From positions 2,790,001 to 2,854,000 of the forward strand of contig OZ245800.1 of the NCBI GenBank assembly GCA_965228215.1: a stretch of 64,000 nt of DNA. The letters run 5' to 3'. This DNA comes from Maricaulis sp965228215. GTDB lineage: Bacteria > Pseudomonadota > Alphaproteobacteria > Caulobacterales > Maricaulaceae. Of the stretch, positions 8,511-16,152 are shown piece after piece. Below the pieces are notes generated by a model. That model was not told the DNA's origin and did no database searches. It saw only the letters and a program-made list of their open reading frames with translations. The position numbers and the translations under genes were made by a program. Every line of letters begins with the position of its first letter. Within the stretch, counting starts at the first letter, position 1.

Positions 8511-8888
8511 TCAGGAGTGGTCCAGGAGGAAGGCCCGGGCCTCGGCCTCGTCAGGGAAGAAGCCAACCTGTACGCCCAGATTCCACGCGACGGTCTTGAT
8601 CAGCATTTCCTCGACGGCATGCCGGTCGGGATCGATCACATAGGCCATGCGCCGGATCTGCGGTGCCGCGGACTTGAACGCCTCGATTGATTGGATCAGC
8701 GCGGCGGGCGAAAACTCCACCTCGGTTTCAGATACGAGATTCAGGTTGAACACCGCCTGTTCGGCATTGAGCCGGTCTATGAGTTCGGCGGTCGCTGCCT
8801 CAACGATTTCGCTGGTTGTCGCGCCCCAGTGTTTTTGCACGACGAGCTTGTTCGCCTTTTCGCTGTATGTTTCATAGCCGCCTTGCAT
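8511..8888 (-). CDS. Hypothetical protein, possibly SpoIIAA/STAS-like
   Basis: This 125-residue soluble protein has no signal peptide. The pattern of short hydrophobic strands and helices, ending in a strand-helix unit (VQVGFFPDEAEARAFLLDHS), resembles small SpoIIAA-like/STAS-SEC14 proteins in which the last helix carries a DEAxxWL-type motif. That resemblance is by eye only. It sits divergent from the M14 carboxypeptidase, 57 bp away, and upstream of the DUF4345 gene. ATG 8888 is chosen over the in-frame GTG 8894. Confidence 0.65.
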   Translation of the reverse strand: MQGGYETYSEKANKLVVQKHWGATTSEIVEAATAELIDRLNAEQAVFNLNLVSETEVEFSPAALIQSIEAFKSAAPQIRRMAYVIDPDRHAVEEMLIKTVAWNLGVQVGFFPDEAEARAFLLDHS

Positions 8889-8945
8889 ATTCACCGCTCG
8901 CTGCCACCCACGCTTGGTAGCATAACGCGATTACTGGACCAGACC

Positions 8946-10070
8946 ATGCCTCTTCACATCACCGACGAGTTCGACAGCGGCAATATCATCGTGCGCGAAG
9001 CCGCCGATCCCGGGGCGGTACGGCTGGAAATCCGCAAGGATAACGGGTCCGATTTCTATCAATGGTTCCATTTCCGGGTTTCCGGTGCCCGGGGCGAGGA
9101 TCTGGTGATGCGGATCGAGAATGCCGGTGGCGCGGCGTATCTGGAGGGGTGGCCAGACTACCAGGCCCGGGCTTCGTTTGATCGCGAGAACTGGTTCTGC
9201 GTCGAGACGGATTATGATGACGGCGTACTGACACTGCGCCACACGCCCGACACCGACACCATCTGGTTCGCCTATTTCGCGCCTTATTCCATGGAACAGC
9301 ACCAGGACCTGATCGCCTGGGCCCAGACCTGTTCGGGTGTCCGGCTGGACGTGTTGGGCGAGACGCTCGATGGCCAGACGATGGACTGTCTGACAGTCGG
9401 CGAAGGCGAGCGCACGATCTGGATCACCGCCCGACAGCACCCCGGCGAGACCATGGCTGAGTGGTGGATGGAGGGTTTCCTGGGTCGGCTGCTGGATGAG
9501 GATGATCCGGTCGCACGCAAACTGCGCCAGCAGGCTGTCTTCCACATCGTGCCCAACATGAATCCGGATGGCAGCCGGCGCGGCCATCTGCGCACCAATG
9601 CCAAGGGCGTCAATCTCAACCGGGAATGGGACAAGGCCTCGCTGGAAGAGAGTCCGGAAGTCTATTGCGTGCTGCAGCGCATGCGGGAGACCGGGATCGA
9701 CCTTGCGCTCGACGTGCATGGCGACGAGGCCCTGCCCTATAATTTCATCGCTGGCGGTGAAGGCGCACCCAATTTCGATGACCGTGGCCAGGCATTGCTG
9801 GACGCCTACAAATCCTCGCTCGCAGCAATCTCGCCCGACTTCCAGACCGAGCACGGATACCCGGTCTACCCACCGGGTTCGGCCGACCTGTCCATCTGCA
9901 CCAATTACCTCGCCAATGAATTCCGCTGCCTCGCCATGACGCTGGAAATGCCGTTCAAGGACAATGCGGACATGCCCGATCCGGTCTTCGCCTGGTCACC
10001 CGAGCGCTGCCGCAAGCTGGGCGCGGCCAATCTCGATGCTATGCGGGCCCTGGTGGACCAGCTCCGGTGA
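8946..10070 (+). CDS. M14-family zinc carboxypeptidase, cytosolic (CCP/subfamily D) type
   Basis: This 374-residue protein starts with a beta-sandwich domain (residues 1-115), a hallmark of cytosolic carboxypeptidases. The M14 catalytic domain follows: the HxxE zinc motif is RQHPGETMAEWW near residue 158, the third zinc ligand is in DVHGDEALP near residue 258, and the substrate-binding stretch is NPDGSRRGHLRTN. The catalytic glutamate is probably in MTLEMPFKD near residue 340. There is no signal peptide, so it acts in the cytoplasm. Eukaryotic relatives trim glutamate tails from tubulin; the bacterial substrate is unknown. It overlaps the following yaiI-type gene by 4 bp. Confidence 0.88.
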   Translation: MPLHITDEFDSGNIIVREAADPGAVRLEIRKDNGSDFYQWFHFRVSGARGEDLVMRIENAGGAAYLEGWPDYQARASFDRENWFCVETDYDDGVLTLRHTPDTDTIWFAYFAPYSMEQHQDLIAWAQTCSGVRLDVLGETLDGQTMDCLTVGEGERTIWITARQHPGETMAEWWMEGFLGRLLDEDDPVARKLRQQAVFHIVPNMNPDGSRRGHLRTNAKGVNLNREWDKASLEESPEVYCVLQRMRETGIDLALDVHGDEALPYNFIAGGEGAPNFDDRGQALLDAYKSSLAAISPDFQTEHGYPVYPPGSADLSICTNYLANEFRCLAMTLEMPFKDNADMPDPVFAWSPERCRKLGAANLDAMRALVDQLR

Positions 10071-10519
10071 CGACCATCTATGTTGATGCCGATGCGTGCC
10101 CGGTAAAGGACGAGATCCTGCGCGTGGGTGAACGCCATCAAAGCCAGATGAAATTCGTCTGCGATGGCGGTATCCGCCGGCCGAATTCGCGGTGGGCACA
10201 GCTTGTCATCGTCGACCAGGGCGCTGATGCCGCCGATGACTGGATCGCCGAGCATATCGCTCCCGGCGATGTCTGCGTGACGGCGGACATTCCTCTCGCA
10301 GATCGCTGTCTGAAAGCCGGAGGGTCGGCGATCGATCATCGCGGCAATGCCTTTGACGCCGACAATATCGGCGGCGCCTTGGCCACGCGGAACCTGATGG
10401 CGGATTTGCGCGAGACCGGGCTGGAAACACGCGGTGCCCGCCCCTTCTCGCCGAAAGACCGTTCGGCCTTCCTCAACGGTATGGAAGCGGTGATGCAGAA
10501 GGCGAAACGCCTCAAATAA
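10067..10519 (+). CDS. YaiI/YqxD family (DUF188) protein
   Basis: This 150-residue protein starts with GTG in a GTGA overlap with the M14 peptidase stop. The family core is plain: an N-terminal YVDADACPVKDEI strand with acidic residues, then CVTADIPLADRCL and a C-terminal RPFSPKDRSAFLNGME. The fold is PIN/NYN-nuclease-like with conserved aspartates, which suggests a nuclease, but no activity has been settled for DUF188. Coupling to the carboxypeptidase suggests shared expression only. Confidence 0.88.
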   Translation: MTTIYVDADACPVKDEILRVGERHQSQMKFVCDGGIRRPNSRWAQLVIVDQGADAADDWIAEHIAPGDVCVTADIPLADRCLKAGGSAIDHRGNAFDADNIGGALATRNLMADLRETGLETRGARPFSPKDRSAFLNGMEAVMQKAKRLK

Positions 10520-10634
10520 CAGCAAGACTGCTGGTCTTCAGGTGCCGGACTCGAAACCCCGATCATCCGCACTAGTTCTGGGGTTACAGGCACCGGGTCA
10601 TGCCAGCCCGGACCGTTTCGACCGGGAGGACCGC

Positions 10635-11045
10635 GTGTATCTGACACGTCTCATCTATTTTAGCCGCTGCGATGCCAGCGAAGGCATTGATGTCGAATCC
10701 ATCCTGCAGAGCGCCCGCGAGCACAATGCCCGCAACCAGATTACAGGTGCGCTCTGGTTCGACGGCAATTATTTCATCCAGGTCCTGGAAGGCGGCCGCA
10801 GGGCAATCAGCGATACCTATCATCGTATCGCCCGGGATCCGCGGCATTTCGATATCGAGCTCGTGTCGTGTGACCTGATCGATCGCCGCGTCTTCAATGA
10901 GTGGAAAATGGCCTATGTGTCGGACACTCAGTCCAATCGCGACCTGATCCGAAAGTATTCCGGTACCGATCAGCTCAAGCCGCGCGAAATGTCTGCCGCC
11001 TCCCTGCTCAATGTCATCCTGGAAGGCCAGCTCGTCGGCGGTTGA
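10635..11045 (+). CDS. Short BLUF-domain blue-light sensor
   Basis: This 136-residue protein is essentially one BLUF domain, the FAD-binding blue-light receptor. The key photochemical residues are all present: Tyr in LTRLIYFSR (residue 7), Asn in HNARNQITGAL, Gln in YFIQVLEGG, and the Trp/Met segment NEWKMAYV. The GTG at 10635 is the start, with GGGAGGA five bases before it; the upstream in-frame ATG at 10542 only adds non-conserved residues. About 35 C-terminal residues form the usual capping helices. With no output domain it must signal through a partner, not identified here. Confidence 0.9.
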   Translation: MYLTRLIYFSRCDASEGIDVESILQSAREHNARNQITGALWFDGNYFIQVLEGGRRAISDTYHRIARDPRHFDIELVSCDLIDRRVFNEWKMAYVSDTQSNRDLIRKYSGTDQLKPREMSAASLLNVILEGQLVGG

Positions 11046-11050
11046 TCGCT

Positions 11051-11064
11051 TGACGCGCGCGTCA
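11051..11064. repeat. Perfect 14-bp palindrome between BLUF and M2 peptidase genes
   Basis: TGACGCGCGCGTCA reads the same on both strands. It begins 6 bases after the BLUF stop codon and about 60 bases before the peptidase start, so it could be an operator. No binding protein can be named. Confidence 0.5.
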
Positions 11065-11079
11065 GGACGGCGAGGATAG

Positions 11080-11117
11080 CCCCAAGAGGCGCCCGGTATG
11101 GGGCCCAGCTCTTGGGG
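11080..11117 (+). promoter_or_regulatory. Hairpin overlapping the ribosome binding site of the M2 peptidase gene
   Basis: CCCCAAGAG (11080-11088) is fully complementary to CTCTTGGGG (11109-11117), with further GC pairing possible in the 20-base loop. The last four G of the right arm are part of the Shine-Dalgarno GGGGAGA (11114-11120) for the ATG at 11127, so folding would hide it. There is no U-tract, which argues against a plain terminator. Confidence 0.6.
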
Positions 11118-11126
11118 AGATTATCT

Positions 11127-12992
11127 ATGGACAAGCTTTTGGGCGGCGTCGCCCTCGGCGCGATTCTGGCCGGCGGCGGCGTGTATTTCATGATGGGCAA
11201 TGGCGGCGAAACCACGCCGCCGGCCGATACAACACCCGCCATCGAACAATCGCAGGACGTCACGGTCGCGGACGCCGAAGCCTTCCTGGACGGTGCGGAA
11301 GCCGAGTTCCGGGAGTTCTATGAATTCGCCTCGCGCACGGCCTGGGTACAGAATAATTTCATCACCTATGACACCAATTGGCTGCTGCAGCGCATGGGGG
11401 CCCAGTCGACCGAGCTGGCGGTGCGTTACGCGACCGAAACGGCCCAGTTCGCGGATCTCGACCTGCCGGAGGATCTCCAGCGCAAGATGACCGCCCTGCG
11501 GGCCGGTATCACCCTGCCCTCGCCGAATGATGCCGAGGCGGCCGCCCGCCTGTCCGAACTGACGACGCGCATGGGCTCGTCCTATTCGGCCGGCCTGATG
11601 GAAATCGACGGCGAGATGGTCGACCACAACGAGCTCGAGAGCATCATGCGCACGAGCCGCGACCCGGAATTCCTGTCCTTCGTCTGGAATGGCTGGCGTG
11701 AGGCCTATGGCCCAGACACCATGGCCGAGGATTATTCGGAAATGGTGGATATCGCCAACCAGGGCGCCCGCGATCTCGGTTATGACAATCTCGCCCAGAT
11801 GTGGCTGTCCAATTACGACATGCCGGCGGACGAGATGGAGGCCGAAGTCGAACGTCTCTGGAGCCAGGTTGCGCCCTTCTATGAGGAATTGCACTGCCAC
11901 GTCCGCGCCAATCTCAATGATCTCTACGGATCCGAGGTCCAGCCGGAAACCGGTCCGATCCGCGCCGACCTGCTTGGAAACATGTGGGCCCAAGGCTGGG
12001 GTTCGCTCAGCGATGTCGCCGGTGTCGGTTCGGGCGAGGCCAGCTACAGCCTCGACGACCTGCTCGTCGATAATGACTACACCGCCCTGCAAATGGTTGA
12101 GACGGCAGAGACCTTCTTCACCTCGCTTGGCCTTGAACCGCTACCGGAAACCTTCTGGGAGCGTTCGCTGATCACCCAGCCGCGGGACCGGCAGGTCGCC
12201 TGCCACGCCTCGGCCTGGAATCTGGACAGTGTCGACGATCTGCGCATCAAGATGTGCACGCTGGTCAATGCGACCGATTTCGTGACCGTGCACCATGAGC
12301 TTGGCCATAATTTCTACCAGCGCGCCTATAACCACCAGGATCTCTTGTTCCAGACCGGTGCGAATGACGGTTTCCACGAAGCTATCGGCGATTTCATCGC
12401 GCTGTCGGTGACGCCGGAATACCTGGTGCAGATCGGTCTTCTGGCCGAAGGCGACATGCCGGGCGCAGACGCGGATCTCAGCCTGCTGATGGACACGGCG
12501 CTCGACAAGATCGCCTTCCTGCCCTTCGCCGTGATGATGGATCAGTGGCGCTGGCGCGTCCTTCGTGGCGAGATCCAGCCGGATGAATACAATTCCGCCT
12601 GGTGGGAGCTTCGCAACAGCTATCAGGGCATCACGCCGCCGGTTGAGCGGCCGGCCGATGCCTTCGATCCGGGTTCGAAGTATCACATCGCCAACAATGT
12701 GCCTTATCTGCGCTATTTCCTGAGCCACATCCTCCAGTTCCAGTTCCACGAAGCTGCGTGCGAGATGGTCGGCTGGGAAGGCCCGCTGCATCGCTGCTCG
12801 ATCTACGGGAATGAGGAAGTCGGCGCGCGTTTCAATGCGATGATGGAACTGGGTGCATCCCAGCCCTGGCCGGATGCCCTGGAAGCCTTCACGGGCACGC
12901 GCGAAATGGATGGATCCGCCATCATCGCCTATTTCCAGCCCCTCATGGAGCATCTGCAGCAAGAGAATGCAGACCGCCAGTGCGGTTGGTAA
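11127..12992 (+). CDS. M2-family metallopeptidase (angiotensin-converting-enzyme-like dipeptidase)
   Basis: This 621-residue zinc peptidyl-dipeptidase has an N-terminal hydrophobic segment (LLGGVALGAILAGGGVYFMMG) that probably anchors it in the inner membrane with the catalytic part in the periplasm. The active site is HHELGHNFYQ (HEXXH near residue 392), with the third zinc ligand downstream in FHEAIGDFIALS, the arrangement of the ACE family. The C-terminal YHIANNVPYLRYFLSHILQFQFHEA region is also typical of M2. It releases dipeptides from peptide C-termini, so a nutritional or envelope role is likely. The Shine-Dalgarno lies in a hairpin, and a strong terminator follows. Confidence 0.93.
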   Translation: MDKLLGGVALGAILAGGGVYFMMGNGGETTPPADTTPAIEQSQDVTVADAEAFLDGAEAEFREFYEFASRTAWVQNNFITYDTNWLLQRMGAQSTELAVRYATETAQFADLDLPEDLQRKMTALRAGITLPSPNDAEAAARLSELTTRMGSSYSAGLMEIDGEMVDHNELESIMRTSRDPEFLSFVWNGWREAYGPDTMAEDYSEMVDIANQGARDLGYDNLAQMWLSNYDMPADEMEAEVERLWSQVAPFYEELHCHVRANLNDLYGSEVQPETGPIRADLLGNMWAQGWGSLSDVAGVGSGEASYSLDDLLVDNDYTALQMVETAETFFTSLGLEPLPETFWERSLITQPRDRQVACHASAWNLDSVDDLRIKMCTLVNATDFVTVHHELGHNFYQRAYNHQDLLFQTGANDGFHEAIGDFIALSVTPEYLVQIGLLAEGDMPGADADLSLLMDTALDKIAFLPFAVMMDQWRWRVLRGEIQPDEYNSAWWELRNSYQGITPPVERPADAFDPGSKYHIANNVPYLRYFLSHILQFQFHEAACEMVGWEGPLHRCSIYGNEEVGARFNAMMELGASQPWPDALEAFTGTREMDGSAIIAYFQPLMEHLQQENADRQCGW

Positions 12993-13016
12993 GTCTCTGA
13001 AAGTATAATGAATACC

Positions 13017-13048
13017 AAGGGGCGGAGCTGAGGCTTTCGCCCCTTTTT
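13017..13048 (+). terminator. Rho-independent terminator after the M2 peptidase gene
   Basis: The stem AAGGGGCG (13017-13024) pairs perfectly with CGCCCCTT (13038-13045) around a 13-base loop and is followed by T residues. It lies 25 bp past the peptidase stop codon. Confidence 0.85.
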
Positions 13049-13099
13049 CTCGGCCGCTACCCGGCCTGTCCGATTTTTAATTGGACTCATGAGTACGAA

Positions 13100-13119
13100 A
13101 TGAGACATGCTTGTCTCAT
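13100..13119. promoter_or_regulatory. Probable TetR autoregulatory operator
   Basis: ATGAGACA (13100-13107) and TGTCTCAT (13112-13119) form a perfect inverted repeat with a 4-base spacer. It overlaps the first codon of the TetR gene. A second perfect palindrome, ACTCATGAGT (13085-13094), lies just upstream. TetR proteins commonly bind such sites in front of their own gene. Confidence 0.65.
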
Positions 13120-13681
13120 GCAATCAACCCTACGCCCCTCCTCCCAGGACGCGATCATGGAGGCCGGCTTCCGCCTCCTCTCCGCAGATCCTGCCGTATC
13201 GCTTGGTGACATCGCGCAATATGCCGGTGTCGGCCGGGCGACCCTGCACCGCTATTTCTCCTCGCGGGATGATCTCATCCACGCACTTGCCCTGCGGGCA
13301 CTCGAGGAGATGGACGAAGCCGCCGAAACGGCCGCGGAAAACGCCCAGACCTATGGCGAAGGCCTGCGCCTGATCCTGGATGCCCTGATCCCGCTTGGCG
13401 ATCGGCATGGTTTTCTCGCCCATTTCAGCCTCGAGGACGCACCGGATATCGCGCGCGAATACCAGCGCCAGTCCGACGAGACCCGCGACATGATCGACGC
13501 GGCGAAGCGCGAGGGGGTTTTTGACCCCCAGCTTCCGACCTCGTGGATCGAACGCATGATCGACGCAGCCATAATCACCGCCTGGGACAGCATCCGGGCA
13601 GAAGAACTGACCCCCAGACAGGCCAGCGATTTGGCCTGGACCTCACTGGTCACCGGACTTGGAGCCCGTAATGAACGCTGA
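13118..13681 (+). CDS. TetR-family transcriptional regulator
   Basis: This protein of about 187 residues has an N-terminal TetR helix-turn-helix (VSLGDIAQYAGVGRATLHRYFSSRDDLI, residues 28-55) and a helical C-terminal ligand domain of low conservation. Two in-frame starts are possible, ATG 13100 and ATG 13118; the second sits at the edge of the inverted-repeat operator and no clear Shine-Dalgarno decides. Its last 11 bases overlap the sterol-desaturase-family gene, so the regulator probably controls that gene together with itself. The ligand may be a lipid or other hydrophobic compound, by inference from the partner. Confidence 0.87.
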   Translation: MQSTLRPSSQDAIMEAGFRLLSADPAVSLGDIAQYAGVGRATLHRYFSSRDDLIHALALRALEEMDEAAETAAENAQTYGEGLRLILDALIPLGDRHGFLAHFSLEDAPDIAREYQRQSDETRDMIDAAKREGVFDPQLPTSWIERMIDAAIITAWDSIRAEELTPRQASDLAWTSLVTGLGARNER

Positions 13682-14552
13682 ACTGATCGAGAGTTTCGGA
13701 AACCAGATCGACGAGGGGTTTTTCCTCCTCGGCGTGGCGATCCTCGCTCTGGAATTGCTGACCGGCATCTTCCGCCGCACGCTGACCGGGCGCGGCCTGC
13801 TCGATATGATTGCCTGCGTCTCGACGCAGATCCCCTTCCTGCTCTTCGAGATCACCGCGATGCTGTTCGTCTATGCGGGTTTCATCGTGATCCACGAGAG
13901 TTTCGTGACATGGGAGATCCCGGTCACGGCCTGGACAGTTGTCCTGGCCCTGCTGGTCGCAGACTTCACCTATTACTGGGAGCATCGTTTCGCGCATGAA
14001 TTCCGGGTGTTGTGGACCCAGCATGCGGTGCATCACTCATCGCGCTTCATGAATATCACCGTCGCGATCCGGTTCGGCCCGTTCGAGAGCCTGACCTCAG
14101 CGATCTTCCACATTCCCATGCTGTTCATGGGGTTCGAACCCGCCCTGGTCTTCTTCAGCATCATCGTCGTCCAGGCCTACCAGACCTGGCTGCACACCGA
14201 GCTGATCGGCAAGCTTGGTTTCCTGGACGGTATTCTCAATACGCCGGCCAATCACCGTGTCCACCACGGCTGCGACGACAAGTATATCGACCGCAATTAC
14301 GGCGGCATCCTGATCATCTGGGACCGGATTTTCGGCACCTATCAACGCGAGGAAGAAACGCCGCGCTACGGCCTGGCCCGCGATTTCGACAGCGTGAACC
14401 CGATCCGCGTGTGGTTCTCCGAACTACCGGCCTTCTTCCGCGATCTCGGTTCTGCCCGCAATTTCGGCGAATGGTGGATGTACATGTTCGCCAAACCCGG
14501 CTGGACGCCGAAACGCCTCCGGGACAACCGTGCCGCCGAGCCTGCCGAATAG
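13671..14552 (+). CDS. Sterol desaturase/fatty acid hydroxylase family membrane protein
   Basis: This 293-residue integral membrane di-iron oxygenase has the three histidine boxes of the superfamily: HRFAH near residue 108, HAVHHSS near residue 122, and HRVHH near residue 202, with a further HTELIG histidine between the last two. Four or so membrane helices lie before the boxes. Members hydroxylate or desaturate sterols, carotenoids, fatty acids or alkylglycerols; the substrate here is unknown. ATG 13671 has GGAG about 7 bases upstream and lies inside the end of the TetR gene. It converges with hupE after a single base. Confidence 0.88.
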   Translation: MNAELIESFGNQIDEGFFLLGVAILALELLTGIFRRTLTGRGLLDMIACVSTQIPFLLFEITAMLFVYAGFIVIHESFVTWEIPVTAWTVVLALLVADFTYYWEHRFAHEFRVLWTQHAVHHSSRFMNITVAIRFGPFESLTSAIFHIPMLFMGFEPALVFFSIIVVQAYQTWLHTELIGKLGFLDGILNTPANHRVHHGCDDKYIDRNYGGILIIWDRIFGTYQREEETPRYGLARDFDSVNPIRVWFSELPAFFRDLGSARNFGEWWMYMFAKPGWTPKRLRDNRAAEPAE

Positions 14553-14553
14553 G

Positions 14554-15141
14554 CTAACCGCCGAGGAATACGCGCTCGATGGTCCACCACAGGGCCATCA
14601 GCGCGATCAGGCCGGAACCGCCGAGCCGGACATGGCGATACCAGGCTTCATCGGCAAACCGGTGCAGCACCAGCCAGAGTGCACCGATAATCGTGAGCTG
14701 GCCCAGTTCAACACCGATATTGAAGCTGAACAGGGCTGCCAGGAGATCCCCCTCCGGCAGTCCGAGCTCCCCCAGCACGCCGGCAAACCCCAGGCCGTGG
14801 AACAGTCCGAACAGGAACACCACGGCCGGGCGCCAGCGGGTCATGTCCCGGAATACCATGTTCTCGATGGCCACGAAGGCGATCGACAGGGCGATGAGCG
14901 GTTCCACGATTGACGCCGGTACGGACACCACGTCCAAGATGGCGAGGGCCAGGGTGATGGTGTGAGCGACCGTGAAGGCGGAGACCTGCCAGACCAGATC
15001 GCGCAGGCGGCTTGAGGCCAGGAAAAGCGCGATCACGAACAGGATGTGATCAAGGCCCTTCGGCAGGATGTGGGTAAAGCCCAGCTCCAGATAGAGAATG
15101 ATCACGTCCCAGATTGTCTGTTCGACCACGCCGTCAATCAC
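14554..15141 (-). CDS. HupE/UreJ family membrane protein
   Basis: This protein of about 195 residues has six predicted helices and the family pattern GLDHILFVIALFL, then FTVAHTITLALA, and FGLFHGLGFAGVL, with histidines and an aspartate inside helices that could bind nickel or another metal. HupE and UreJ transport nickel for hydrogenase and urease, but neither enzyme is near, so the substrate is open. I prefer GTG 15141 because AGGAG stands six bases before it; the frame is open back to ATG 15177, which would add 12 residues without a signal peptide. Confidence 0.82.
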   Translation of the reverse strand: MIDGVVEQTIWDVIILYLELGFTHILPKGLDHILFVIALFLASSRLRDLVWQVSAFTVAHTITLALAILDVVSVPASIVEPLIALSIAFVAIENMVFRDMTRWRPAVVFLFGLFHGLGFAGVLGELGLPEGDLLAALFSFNIGVELGQLTIIGALWLVLHRFADEAWYRHVRLGGSGLIALMALWWTIERVFLGG

Positions 15142-15235
15142 ACTATTCTCCTGCACATCCACCGGGGCGAGGAGCATCCTTGCCCGCGCCCTGTTTGGTC
15201 CATGACCAATTCATGGCCGCCAACTGAGGTCACAC

Positions 15236-15265
15236 TTGATCCCGGCATTATTTTAGATCTAAAAT
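15236..15265 (+). promoter_or_regulatory. Predicted kyn operon promoter with a perfect palindromic operator
   Basis: TTGATC (15236-15241) and TAAAAT (15260-15265), 18 bases apart, make a credible sigma-70 type promoter 34 bp before kynA. ATTTTAGATCTAAAAT (15250-15265) is a perfect 16-bp palindrome covering the -10 element, as expected for a repressor site. The MarR protein encoded in the operon is the natural candidate. Confidence 0.65.
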
Positions 15266-15298
15266 TTCTGCCGGACGCGACTCGCAGGGGACCCGTAT

Positions 15299-16147
15299 AT
15301 GAGTGAGCAATTTTCATCTCAAGTCGATGTCTCGGACGAGGATATTCACTGGGATTTCAAGGACGCCATGTCCTATGGCGGATATCTCGGCCTCGAAACG
15401 GTGCTGGACGCGCAAAAACAGCTGACCGACGAGCATGACGAAATGCTCTTCATCGTCATTCACCAGGTTGCCGAACTCTGGATGAAACTTGTCATCCACG
15501 AAACGACGGCCGCGATGGAGAATCTGCGGCAGGACAAGGTCGGCCCGGCACTGAAGAAATTCTCCCGCGTCTCGCGCATCCAGGAACAGTTGATCAAGGC
15601 CTGGGACGTGTTGTCGACGATGACCCCGGCCGATTACCTCGCTTTCCGTGACCGGCTCGGCCAGAGCTCGGGTTTCCAGTCCTATCAATACCGGACCCTG
15701 GAATTCACGCTGGGCAACAAGAACCCGGCCATGGCCCGCGTACACAAGGACAATCCGCCCGCCCACGCCATGGTCACGGCAGCGCTGGAAGCTCCCTCCC
15801 TCTGGGACGAGACCCTGCGCCTGCTGGGCCGCCGCGGTTATGCGATTCCGCAAGACCGGCTGGAGCGCGACTGGACCCGGTCCTATACGCCGTCGGATGA
15901 GGTCGAGGCCGTCTGGCGCGAGATCTACCAGGACAGCGACACGCATTGGGAAGCCTATGAGCTGGGCGAGAAACTCGTCGACCTCGAACACCGTTTCCAG
16001 CAATGGCGCTTCAACCACATGAAAACCGTCGAACGCATTATCGGTTATCGCAAGGGCACTGGCGGCACGTCCGGGGTGTCCTATCTCGTGAAAGCGCTCG
16101 ACCTGCGCTTTTTCCCGGAAATCTGGACAGTCAGGACCAGCCTCTGA
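15299..16147 (+). CDS. kynA: Tryptophan 2,3-dioxygenase
   Basis: This 282-residue haem dioxygenase opens the indole ring of L-tryptophan to N-formylkynurenine, the first and committed step of the kynurenine route. The proximal haem histidine region is FIVIHQVAELWMKL near residue 55, the substrate-binding arginine region is YQYRTLEFTLGN, and the conserved C-terminal loop is GTGGTSGVSYL. AGGGGA precedes the ATG. It is the first gene of the long catabolic operon and lies directly behind the palindromic promoter. kynB starts 6 bases after its stop. Confidence 0.97.
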   Translation: MSEQFSSQVDVSDEDIHWDFKDAMSYGGYLGLETVLDAQKQLTDEHDEMLFIVIHQVAELWMKLVIHETTAAMENLRQDKVGPALKKFSRVSRIQEQLIKAWDVLSTMTPADYLAFRDRLGQSSGFQSYQYRTLEFTLGNKNPAMARVHKDNPPAHAMVTAALEAPSLWDETLRLLGRRGYAIPQDRLERDWTRSYTPSDEVEAVWREIYQDSDTHWEAYELGEKLVDLEHRFQQWRFNHMKTVERIIGYRKGTGGTSGVSYLVKALDLRFFPEIWTVRTSL

Positions 16148-16152
16148 TCGCC

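Noticed and set aside
7025..8566. A 513-codon open frame on the minus strand opposite frmA
   Set aside because: It is a shadow of the class III alcohol dehydrogenase gene and runs through the real DUF4345 gene in another frame.
15195..15209. TTGGTC-CAT-GACCAA inverted repeat between hupE and kynA as a kyn operator
   Set aside because: The arms are short and lie upstream of the predicted -35 of kynA, nearer to hupE; the 16-bp palindrome on the -10 is the better candidate.
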